Source: Bdellovibrio sp. (GTDB lineage Bacteria > Bdellovibrionota > Bdellovibrionia > Bdellovibrionales > Bdellovibrionaceae). Taken from it: 19,827 nucleotides of DNA. The stretch lies in the NCBI GenBank assembly GCA_019104905.1, contig JAHRXB010000138.1, positions 1-19,827 on the forward strand, in the 5' to 3' direction. Each line of letters opens with the position of its first letter. Within the stretch, counting starts at the first letter, position 1. Of this stretch, positions 13,495-19,827 are shown one piece after another. A program made the position numbers and the translations under genes. The notes below the pieces were generated by a model. It had not been told where the DNA came from. It searched no databases and worked only from the letters and a program-made list of their open reading frames with translations.

Positions 13495-15392
13495 GCGGCC
13501 TTTTTCACGGAATCATCGGAGTCCGCCTTGCCGCGGAACTCCGTCACTCGTGCTCCATGAACATTTCCCCCCTCCTCGCCATAAACAACAAGGTTGAGTT
13601 CATCGACCACGGACTTCATAATTTGCGCCTGAGTATTAATTTCATCCGCCGTGCCCGCAATCTCTTCTGAAGAAGCCGCATTAGATTGCACGGACTGATC
13701 CAATTGGTTCATGGCTTTGCTGATCTGTCCAATTCCCGTGGACTGCTCTTCGCTGGCCATTGAGATTTCATTGTTCAGCTCGGAAACTTTTTTCACTGAT
13801 TGAACGATGTTCTTAAGCATTTCTCCGGATTTTTCAGATTTGAAAGTGCCGCGTTCGATCTTTTCCACGGATTCTTTAATCAGACTCGTGATGTCCTTGG
13901 CCGCTGAGGCCGATCTTTGCGCCAACGAACGAACAGCCTCCGCAACCACGGCAAAACCTTTACCGTGTTCTCCCGCTCTTGCCGCCTCGACGGAGGCATT
14001 CAAGGCCAAAAGATTTGTTTGGAAAGCAATATCGTCAATGACGTTGATGATTTCTTCAATCTTTTTGGAGGAATCAGAGATCTCTCTCATGGAAACCAAC
14101 AAGTCCAACATCTCACGCTCTCCTTGCACCGCCACTTCTGAAGAGGTCGATGACAAGGCCGCCGCTTGTTTGGCATTGTCCGAGTTCAACTTCACCATGG
14201 AAGTCAGCTCTTCCAAGGAAGCCACGGTTTCCTCTAAAGAGGCCGCCGACGCACCGGAAGATTGAGACAAGGATTGTCCTGCAATCGAAAGCTGATGAAT
14301 GGCCGACGACACTTGTTCGCCAGAGGATTGAAGTTTTTCAGATAACGAACTTACGGACTTGGCAATATAACGTGCGATCAAAACAACCGCTGCGAGAAGG
14401 AACAAAATGCCCGTGAAGGCAATGATCACTTGTGTCCAAACCATGGCTGTCGCTTCAGCTAAAACTGTTTTGGTTGGAGTTCTTACAATCAAGGCCCAAG
14501 GCTCTTCGGTATTTCCCACGGAAATTGGACTAACAACGTATAAGTATTCGCTCTTATCGCGACTATCAATGCCTGTCGTTGCGAACTCTTGTCCCTTTTG
14601 AATGGCCTCTTTGAATTTTTCAACTTCAAACGGATACTCGGCAGTTTTTGTAATCATCTTTTCATCTGGATGAGAAACATAGTTTCCCTTCGCTGTCACA
14701 AGATAGGCCTCTGAAGTTTCATACGGCTTGATCGACGCCACTTTCTTTTGAATCTCTTTCAAGGGCAAATCAACCCCGGCGACGCCCACAAACTTACCAT
14801 CAAGAACAATCGGAACAACCGCAGAAGTCATCAGAGTTTGAACACCGTCGATAGGATACAAATAGGGTTCGACCATGGTTTCTTTCAGGCGGTTTTTGGG
14901 AACTAAATAAAAGTCTCCTTCGCCAGGGTTGTTATAACCCACCAGCGGAGTCAAAGAGGCCTTGCCGCCCTCCCAGTTCAAATAAGGTACAAAACGACCC
15001 GATTGATCATGTCCTTGAACGCCGACAAACTCAGAATCTTTTCCATCCCAAGCATTCGGCTCCCAGCCCGTCCAAGTTCCAATCAGAAATTTATTTTTTA
15101 CTAAAACCTCGCGAAGCGCTTCTGCGACGGAGCTACGACCGGTATGGCCGTTCTTTTTATAAGATTCAAGAATATGGGCGAAGTTTCTTGCGATATCCAA
15201 TCCGTGTTCGACCTCAAGACGCATTTCTGTGGCGTAAGCTCTCGCCGTCGCGACAGTTTTTTCTTGAGCTGCTTTCTCCGCAGCTTCATGGCCACTTCGC
15301 GCCATCATAAAAGTCATCGTCCCTAAAACCAGCAGCGCAATCAAAATAATAGGCACCGCAAGTTTCACCTGAATTGAATAGTGTTTCTTCAT
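13491..15392 (-). CDS. Methyl-accepting chemotaxis protein with dCache sensor, no evident HAMP domain
   Basis: A 633-residue transmembrane chemoreceptor. TM1 spans about 11-31. A large periplasmic sensor (about 35-315) of dCache type has [12 protein letters not shown] (108-119), then the membrane-distal and membrane-proximal modules with [21 protein letters not shown]2 is at about 319-341. The cytoplasmic signalling part starts almost at once; the ~50-residue HAMP domain that normally follows TM2 is not evident. The hairpin tip that binds CheA/CheW is at about 446-493 ([21 protein letters not shown]). Candidate methylation sites lie in the Glu/Gln-rich helices on both sides. No CheR-tethering pentapeptide at the C-terminus. 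The ATG at 15392 follows AAGGA. Ligand unknown; a small metabolite is likely for this sensor type. Confidence 0.93.
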   Translation of the reverse strand: MKKHYSIQVKLAVPIILIALLVLGTMTFMMARSGHEAAEKAAQEKTVATARAYATEMRLEVEHGLDIARNFAHILESYKKNGHTGRSSVAEALREVLVKNKFLIGTWTGWEPNAWDGKDSEFVGVQGHDQSGRFVPYLNWEGGKASLTPLVGYNNPGEGDFYLVPKNRLKETMVEPYLYPIDGVQTLMTSAVVPIVLDGKFVGVAGVDLPLKEIQKKVASIKPYETSEAYLVTAKGNYVSHPDEKMITKTAEYPFEVEKFKEAIQKGQEFATTGIDSRDKSEYLYVVSPISVGNTEEPWALIVRTPTKTVLAEATAMVWTQVIIAFTGILFLLAAVVLIARYIAKSVSSLSEKLQSSGEQVSSAIHQLSIAGQSLSQSSGASAASLEETVASLEELTSMVKLNSDNAKQAAALSSTSSEVAVQGEREMLDLLVSMREISDSSKKIEEIINVIDDIAFQTNLLALNASVEAARAGEHGKGFAVVAEAVRSLAQRSASAAKDITSLIKESVEKIERGTFKSEKSGEMLKNIVQSVKKVSELNNEISMASEEQSTGIGQISKAMNQLDQSVQSNAASSEEIAGTADEINTQAQIMKSVVDELNLVVYGEEGGNVHGARVTEFRGKADSDDSVKKAA

Positions 15393-15427
15393 GGTCAGTC
15401 CTTACTACGGATAAAAGATCTGACGAC

Positions 15428-15455
15428 TTCTCGGAAGAAACATCGATTATGTTTA
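15428..15455 (-). promoter_or_regulatory. Candidate sigma28 (FliA-type) promoter for the chemoreceptor
   Basis: Minus strand: TAAA (15452-15455), 16 bp, then TCCGAGAA (15428-15435), matching 6/8 of the FliA -10 GCCGATAA. Spacing is one longer than the usual 15. It is 35 bp before the start codon of an MCP, the expected class of target. An inverted repeat AAACAT/ATGTTT (15438-15443, 15449-15454) overlaps it. Confidence 0.35.
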
Positions 15456-15473
15456 GCCCTAGGGGGTAGACAC

Positions 15474-16379
15474 TCAGCCTTTCTCTTGCTGGGCTAAAGT
15501 TTGGTAGAAGACCTCGACCAGAGCTTTGCTCTCGGAATTCTTTTTGTAATAGAACATAAGATCAATCTCGTAATGAAGATCCTTCACATACACCCGATTG
15601 ACTCGTCCTGAACGCACTTGTTTTTTTATCGAGTGGGCTGGCAAAAATCCCCATCCCAATCCCGCTTCAATAACTCTTTTTAACGTTCCCACATTCGCGG
15701 ATTCGAAGATAGACGAAATATGTAAACCTAAGGCCTGCATCTTTCCATTCACCAGATTATTAAAACCCGGGAACTCGTCAGTAAAGTTCACCAAAGAAAA
15801 GGAGCCAATATCTTTGAAGCTGATCTGCTGGGGCATTTTTTCATCTTTACTTGAACCCACCAACCACATTTCCTCTTTCGCTAAAAACTTTTGTTCACAG
15901 TTTTCTAGCTCCGCGGAAAATTCGGTCTTCACATCTGGCAATATCAAAATATCGTACTGCCCTTTCTTGAATCCCTTGATCAGCTCGTCCCCTTTATCGT
16001 AGTCAATCTTCAACATCAAATCAGGATTATGGCGCATCAAACGCCCTACAATCGGACTCATCAAATGAAGTCCCAGTGAGTTCAAAGTACCTATGCGCAG
16101 TTGACCCTTCATCTGATTGCCAATGGATTTAATGGCGATCTCCGCTTGCTGGGTCAGATTGATAATCTTCTTGGCGTATTCATAGAGAACTTCACCCTGA
16201 GGCGTCGCTTTGATCTGACGAACTCCACGCACCAATAACTCAACCCCTAGATCTTCCTCCAGGTTACGAATCTGCTGGGAGACCGCCGGTTGAGTCAGAT
16301 ACAACTTGTCCGCTGCGGCCGTCATGCTTCCCTCGCTAATAACTGTTACAAAGGTTGTCAGCTGGTAAAGATTCTTCAC
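15474..16379 (-). CDS. LysR-type transcriptional regulator
   Basis: 301 residues. An N-terminal winged helix-turn-helix (about 1-60: SMTAAADKLYLTQPAVSQQIRN is the recognition region) is followed by a linker helix and a periplasmic-binding-protein-like effector domain (about 90-295). The effector domain begins GQLRIGTLNSLGLHLMSP, typical of the family. The start is GTG at 16379 with AGGAG nine bases upstream. It is divergent from the exported-protein gene at 16487, and the two share overlapping promoters with a perfect palindrome, the classical arrangement for a LysR regulator controlling itself and its neighbour. The effector is unknown. It lies upstream of, and on the same strand as, the chemoreceptor gene, with an 81-bp gap. 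Confidence 0.92.
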   Translation of the reverse strand: MKNLYQLTTFVTVISEGSMTAAADKLYLTQPAVSQQIRNLEEDLGVELLVRGVRQIKATPQGEVLYEYAKKIINLTQQAEIAIKSIGNQMKGQLRIGTLNSLGLHLMSPIVGRLMRHNPDLMLKIDYDKGDELIKGFKKGQYDILILPDVKTEFSAELENCEQKFLAKEEMWLVGSSKDEKMPQQISFKDIGSFSLVNFTDEFPGFNNLVNGKMQALGLHISSIFESANVGTLKRVIEAGLGWGFLPAHSIKKQVRSGRVNRVYVKDLHYEIDLMFYYKKNSESKALVEVFYQTLAQQEKG

Positions 16380-16400
16380 TGGATTTTTCTCCTTTGCTCT

Positions 16401-16429
16401 TTGATCCGAAGGAATTTTGTTATTATACT
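16401..16429 (+). promoter_or_regulatory. Sigma70 promoter for the exported protein at 16487
   Basis: TTGATC (16401-16406, 4/6), 17-bp spacer, TATACT (16424-16429, 5/6). Predicted transcription start is near 16436, giving a leader of about 50 nt. Confidence 0.55.
16422..16427 (-). promoter_or_regulatory. Perfect -10 element for lysR, overlapping the divergent promoter
   Basis: TATAAT on the minus strand. No good -35 is visible at 17 bp; that position falls inside the palindrome at 16442-16460, consistent with an activator- or autoregulator-dependent promoter. Confidence 0.45.
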
Positions 16430-16433
16430 TAAC

Positions 16434-16486
16434 GCAGACTTACTCCGAAGAAGTCGGAGTGCAAGTAAAACCAACTCGAGGTCTGC
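16434..16486 (+). promoter_or_regulatory. Nested inverted repeats: LysR operator candidate and structured leader
   Basis: A perfect 7-bp palindrome ACTCCGA/TCGGAGT (16442-16448, 16454-16460, 5-nt loop) lies inside an outer repeat GCAGAC/GTCTGC (16434-16439, 16481-16486) whose right arm touches the ATG at 16487 and flanks the GAGG Shine-Dalgarno. On DNA it covers the lysR -35 region and the first bases transcribed from the divergent gene. In RNA it would form a stem closing on the start codon. The palindrome does not have the exact T-N11-A spacing of typical LysR boxes (T-N13-A here). Confidence 0.5.
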
Positions 16487-17209
16487 ATGAAGTATCGTTT
16501 GTTCGCATCACTCGCCGTTATTCTACTCAGTTTTAGCGCCCATGCAAAAGTCTTTCGTAATGCCTATATTGCATTCGAAATGCCGGAATCATGGAAATGC
16601 AACCTGGAGCAAACCGAATGGGTCTGCCGCAGCGAACAGACTAAAGAATCTAAAGAGGCCATTATCATTTTGACCGCCAAAGAAGTCGGCCCGACCGATA
16701 CGTTCGCTCTTTACGAATCCCACTTAAACACCCCGATCACCGTGAATATGCGCGGCGGTGGCTCTAGTGAGTCTAAAATCGTTTATAAATCAAAAAGCGT
16801 GCAGATCAACGATCAGGCGTGGGTCGATTCTTTGCACTTAGGATCTGAAGTCCCCAACTACTTCACTCGTTATCTTGCGACGATCAAAGACAAAATCGCG
16901 ATCCTCGTAACCTTCAGTGCGCACAAGCAGTACTACACCAAATACAGCCAAGACTTCTTCAAAGCGGTGATGAGTCTGCGAGTGATAGCCTCGAAAAATC
17001 TTTTAGCGAAGCCCGACCTTGGTCCAATTCGCCCTGGTTCTGAAACTTTAGGGGCCCCTATCAGTTCGGCCATGCCCGCAGATATGCTGCAAGGTGATGG
17101 AACCGAAGGCAGCGGTGGAAAAAATAAAACCATGCTCTTAGCCGGAGCCCTGATCTTGGCCGCCCTTGGTGCTTACATCTATCTTCGCGCCCGCAAGAAA
17201 AAGAAATAG
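16487..17209 (+). CDS. Exported protein with PsbP/DUF1795-like body and C-terminal membrane anchor
   Basis: 240 residues. Signal peptide about 1-20 (ending SAHA). The mature domain (about 21-170) reads YIAFEMPESWKCNLEQTEWVC, with two cysteines (C38, C47) likely paired, and ends KYSQDFFKAVMSLRV. The pattern of an opening edge strand with PxxW and a closing helix before an SLR strand resembles PsbP/DUF1795-type folds; this is a resemblance, not a firm family call. A Pro/Gly/Ser-rich linker (about 171-212) leads to a membrane helix (about 214-234) and a basic tail RARKKKK. Expected topology is periplasmic domain tethered to the inner membrane. It is probably under control of the divergent LysR regulator. 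Confidence 0.72.
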   Translation: MKYRLFASLAVILLSFSAHAKVFRNAYIAFEMPESWKCNLEQTEWVCRSEQTKESKEAIIILTAKEVGPTDTFALYESHLNTPITVNMRGGGSSESKIVYKSKSVQINDQAWVDSLHLGSEVPNYFTRYLATIKDKIAILVTFSAHKQYYTKYSQDFFKAVMSLRVIASKNLLAKPDLGPIRPGSETLGAPISSAMPADMLQGDGTEGSGGKNKTMLLAGALILAALGAYIYLRARKKKK

Positions 17210-17217
17210 TCCTTTCC

Positions 17218-17250
17218 AAAAAAAATCTGCCGCTCATTCCAGCGGCAGAT
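17218..17250 (-). terminator. Intrinsic terminator for the M16 peptidase operon
   Basis: A perfect 10-bp stem (17225-17234 with 17241-17250, 6-nt loop) is followed on the minus strand by a run of T (about 7-8). It lies 34 bp beyond the stop of the M16 lipoprotein gene. On the plus strand no U-tract follows, so the convergent gene ending at 17209 gains little from it. Confidence 0.88.
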
Positions 17251-17284
17251 CCTCACAAAGTCTTTTGAATATCAGTGTCCCCGA

Positions 17285-18703
17285 CTACTTCATTCGCTCA
17301 ATCTCGGGTTTGTATTTCTCGAACTGAGAAATAATCTTTTCATCACCATAAACTAAAACTTTTAATTTGCTGGGATCAATCGCCTTTTGGAAGGCTTTGT
17401 TGGCTTCTGCCGCCTTGATCGCACCCACATTCTTATTAAAGTCTGTCAGATAGTCGACAGGGATTCCATAGAAGTCCAAGGCCAACAGATTGTAGGCCAA
17501 ACGATCTGCCGTTTCGATAGCGCGAGGAAATTGACCGATCAATTGGCTGCGGGCTCCGGCCACTTCCGACTCCTGAGCGCCTTGTTCAGCATAGTCGCGA
17601 ATCACCTTCAAAGTTTCCTCAAGGGCTTTCCCCGCTGTTTCGTTCTTTGTGAAAGTTGAAACGTCAAAACTGCCGCGTTCTTTTCGCACATCAAAGTAGG
17701 AATAGATCGAATAGGTCAGTCCCAGATCGTCGCGGACCTTCTGATTCAAACGGCTGGCGAAACCTCCGCCCAACGCTTCGTTAGCCAATCGCAACCGCAG
17801 ATAGTCTTCATTCGATCGTGCAATCCCCAAACCGGAGATACGAATCTGAGTTTGTTGCAGTCCTTTTTTAACAATCAACTTAACTTTCAGGTCGTCAATC
17901 GCCGGTGGCGCCTCCGTATTTACGACGGGAATTGTTCTTTTGGTCCATTTTCCAAAAATCTCTTCGACTCTTTTTTCAAACTCATCCCCAAAGCTACCCA
18001 CCACGGCCAAAGAAGCGTTGTTAGGTCGATAGAATGTCAGGTAATGCTTAATAATGTCTTGCTTGGAAATTCCACGCAGTGCCTCTGGAGTGCCATTCAC
18101 ATCACGGGCGTAGGGGTGAGCTCCGTAAAGATATTGATCCATGCGATCATCGGCATAGGCCGAGGGATTATCAATCTTCTTCTGAAGTCCCGCCAACATC
18201 TGAGCTCGCAGACGAGAAATCTCGGCATCCTTAAAGGCCGGATTCATCGCGACATCAACAAAGAGATCCAACAAAAAATCAGAACCCGTTGATAAAGAGT
18301 CCGCATACACCGTCGTGACATCGGCGCCTGGGGAAACATCCAAAGAGGATCCCAACTGGCCAAAGTCATCGGCGACCTTCATGGCGTTACGACTTTGTGT
18401 GCCCTGCTCCAAAAGATAAGCCGTTAAAGCATTCAGGCCTGCCTTCGCGTCGGTCTCTTGCACACTTCCCGTCTTAAACATCAAAGTTAAGCTCAAGCGC
18501 GGCAACGTCATATCGCGAATGAAAATAATCTTGAGGCCATTTTCCAATGTCACTTCTTTAAAAGGCTGAAGCGTGAAGGAACCATTCCCCTTGGTGACGT
18601 AGCCCTTTCCTGGCTTGGAGCCGGCCTGCTTGGGGGATGAAGAACAAGAAATCAAAGATGAACAAATCAAAGGAAGTACTAAGGCGTAGGAAACTCTTTT
18701 CAT
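17285..18703 (-). CDS. M16-family lipoprotein, inactive (non-catalytic) subunit
   Basis: 472 residues with a lipoprotein signal peptide: lipobox LISC with C20 as the lipidated residue. Two M16 halves follow. Where the active-site HXXEH should be, the sequence reads GLNALTAYLLEQGT (89-102), keeping the frame of the motif but without either histidine, so it cannot bind zinc. The C-terminal half keeps GGGFASRLNQKVRDDLGLTYSIYS, containing the Arg and Tyr that help hold the substrate in such proteins. This is the usual heterodimer design, an inactive partner supplying the R/Y region to a catalytic subunit, here encoded just upstream with a 3-bp gap. ATG at 18703, Shine-Dalgarno GAAGGA. Lipid attachment suggests periplasmic membrane location. 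Confidence 0.9.
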   Translation of the reverse strand: MKRVSYALVLPLICSSLISCSSSPKQAGSKPGKGYVTKGNGSFTLQPFKEVTLENGLKIIFIRDMTLPRLSLTLMFKTGSVQETDAKAGLNALTAYLLEQGTQSRNAMKVADDFGQLGSSLDVSPGADVTTVYADSLSTGSDFLLDLFVDVAMNPAFKDAEISRLRAQMLAGLQKKIDNPSAYADDRMDQYLYGAHPYARDVNGTPEALRGISKQDIIKHYLTFYRPNNASLAVVGSFGDEFEKRVEEIFGKWTKRTIPVVNTEAPPAIDDLKVKLIVKKGLQQTQIRISGLGIARSNEDYLRLRLANEALGGGFASRLNQKVRDDLGLTYSIYSYFDVRKERGSFDVSTFTKNETAGKALEETLKVIRDYAEQGAQESEVAGARSQLIGQFPRAIETADRLAYNLLALDFYGIPVDYLTDFNKNVGAIKAAEANKAFQKAIDPSKLKVLVYGDEKIISQFEKYKPEIERMK

Positions 18704-18706
18704 GTT

Positions 18707-19827
18707 CTATTCCTTCTTCATTTTCGGTTCTAGGGTGATGATCGAACGCTGTGTCTGCTGGGTGTATTTATTCGCCACCTTCTTGATATCCTCTGAAGTC
18801 ACCGCTTGGTACTTCTCAAGATCCGTAAAAAGACTTTGATAAGAACCCGTGACAATTTCATTCACCGCTAAGGCGCGTGCTTTTCCGTCCATGGTCTTAA
18901 GACTGTCCACAAGATCTTTCATGACTTGAGTTTTGGCCTTTTCTAACTCAGGATCCGTGACATTTTGATTACGCAGTTTCCAAATTTCGTTGTAAACAAT
19001 GTCCAAAGCTTCTTGGGTGTTCAAGCCGGGCTTCATATTCACACCAACACCTAAGATCCCGGCATCTTTCATCGCAAAGTTGTAAGCATAAGCCGACGTC
19101 GCAATTTCTTTTTGATAAACCAGGCGTTTGTGCAAACGGCTGGAAGTGCCATAACCCAAAATATTCGCCGCCAAATCCAAAGCGTACATATCAGGCTCCC
19201 CTTGACGAGGACTTTGGAAAGCCACGACGAATGAACTATTTTGCACGTCTTTCTTCAGAACGGCATTTTGTTGAACCTTCTGCGCAGGCTCCATCGCATA
19301 TTTTCTTTCAGGCAAGGGACGCGACGGCAACTTTCCATAATAGTCTTCGATAAGACTTTTCACTTTTGAAGTTTTGAAGTCACCCACAATAACCAAAACT
19401 GCATTGTTGGGGACGTAAAAGGTATTATAGAAGAAGCGCAGCTTTTCAGCATCGTAGTTTTCGATGTCTTTCATGTGTCCAATCACAGGCCACTTATAGG
19501 GATGAACCTTAAAGATCGTGCTCATCATCAGTTCTCGCAACAATCCCATCGGGTTGTTATCGATACGCCAACGTCGCTCTTCTTTGACCACCTCTTTTTC
19601 ACTTTTTAAATCGTCGGGATTCAAAGCCAAAGAACTCATACGATCCACTTCCATGTCCATGACAAGCTCAAGTTTGGAACTGGGAAGATTTTCGTAGAAA
19701 CCCGTATAATCATTGGATGTAAAGGCGTTATTGGTAATGCCATTTTCATGGAAAATACGATCAAAGGCTTTGCCATCGTATTTTTTGGCGCCTTTAAACA
19801 TCATGTGCTCTAACATGTGAGCCGCTC
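18707..19827 (-). CDS. M16 zinc metallopeptidase, catalytic subunit (5' end outside the window)
   Basis: Partial gene; the reading frame is open to the window edge, so the N-terminus is missing. The first visible residues read AAHMLEHMMFKG, giving the zinc motif HMLEH. The third zinc ligand glutamate is in VVKEERRW, about 75 residues further on, at normal spacing. NAVLVIVGDF and SSFVVAFQSP follow as in the family, then a C-terminal domain with GYGTSSRLHKRLVYQKEIA. The ATG at 19816 within the motif is not the true start, since the first histidine lies before it. It should cleave peptides or small unfolded proteins in the periplasm together with the lipoprotein encoded 3 bp downstream. Confidence 0.93.
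   Translation of the reverse strand, partial: AAHMLEHMMFKGAKKYDGKAFDRIFHENGITNNAFTSNDYTGFYENLPSSKLELVMDMEVDRMSSLALNPDDLKSEKEVVKEERRWRIDNNPMGLLRELMMSTIFKVHPYKWPVIGHMKDIENYDAEKLRFFYNTFYVPNNAVLVIVGDFKTSKVKSLIEDYYGKLPSRPLPERKYAMEPAQKVQQNAVLKKDVQNSSFVVAFQSPRQGEPDMYALDLAANILGYGTSSRLHKRLVYQKEIATSAYAYNFAMKDAGILGVGVNMKPGLNTQEALDIVYNEIWKLRNQNVTDPELEKAKTQVMKDLVDSLKTMDGKARALAVNEIVTGSYQSLFTDLEKYQAVTSEDIKKVANKYTQQTQRSIITLEPKMKKE

Noticed and set aside
17120..17209. GlyGly-CTERM (rhombosortase) sorting signal at the end of the exported protein
   Set aside because: A Gly-Ser-Gly-Gly linker, helix and basic tail are present, but the spacing is loose and no rhombosortase gene is in the window; a simple anchor is enough.

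Overview
The window looks like an ordinary stretch of chromosome from a Gram-negative bacterium. The best guess is a Bdellovibrio-like member of the Bdellovibrionota. This rests on several predicted outer-membrane beta-barrels, a membrane chemoreceptor, typical SD/sigma70 signals, frequent GTG/TTG starts and overall gene content. It is inference, because no rRNA or other decisive marker is present. There are no tRNAs, CRISPR arrays, phage genes or insertion sequences with a transposase. No gene-free stretch exceeds 300 bases; the longest are 1-229 and 5087-5354, and each holds a long inverted-repeat element.

Layout. Positions 1-229 carry an inverted-repeat element beyond the 3' end of a VOC/PhnB-like gene (minus, 230-718). 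Positions 800-3697 (minus) form a compact operon: a DUF3299 protein, a DUF2796/ZrgA-like periplasmic protein, an ABC ATPase and a MacB/FtsX-type permease. It resembles Zur-regulated zinc-uptake loci. hisS (plus) diverges from it and converges on lgt (minus), with a terminator and a second inverted-repeat element between them. Next come two convergent exported proteins of unknown function: a beta-barrel candidate on plus, and a minus-strand protein whose codon choice suggests high expression. A minus-strand group follows: barrel candidate, RsmB-like rRNA m5C methyltransferase, barrel candidate.

On the plus strand, nrdR, nusB, two uncharacterised ORFs and a PpsR-type (DUF299) kinase/pyrophosphorylase run closely, with overlapping starts and stops at three of four junctions. 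ppsR overlaps tail-to-tail with a HAMP-less dCache chemoreceptor (minus). A LysR regulator (minus) is divergent from an exported protein with a C-terminal membrane anchor. The two share overlapping promoters and a perfect palindrome. The window ends with a minus-strand pair of M16 peptidase subunits: a catalytic subunit with HXXEH (cut by the window edge) and a lipoprotein partner that has lost the zinc site.

The most unusual structure is the pair of inverted-repeat elements (3-152 and 5170-5340). Both have a spacer of about 102 nt, shared terminal bases and a shared mismatch near the end. Their long arms are completely different in sequence, yet each is nearly or fully self-complementary. 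This suggests a dispersed family of long-stem elements at gene 3' ends. The second candidate for new biology is the pair of unknown ORFs coupled between nusB and ppsR.
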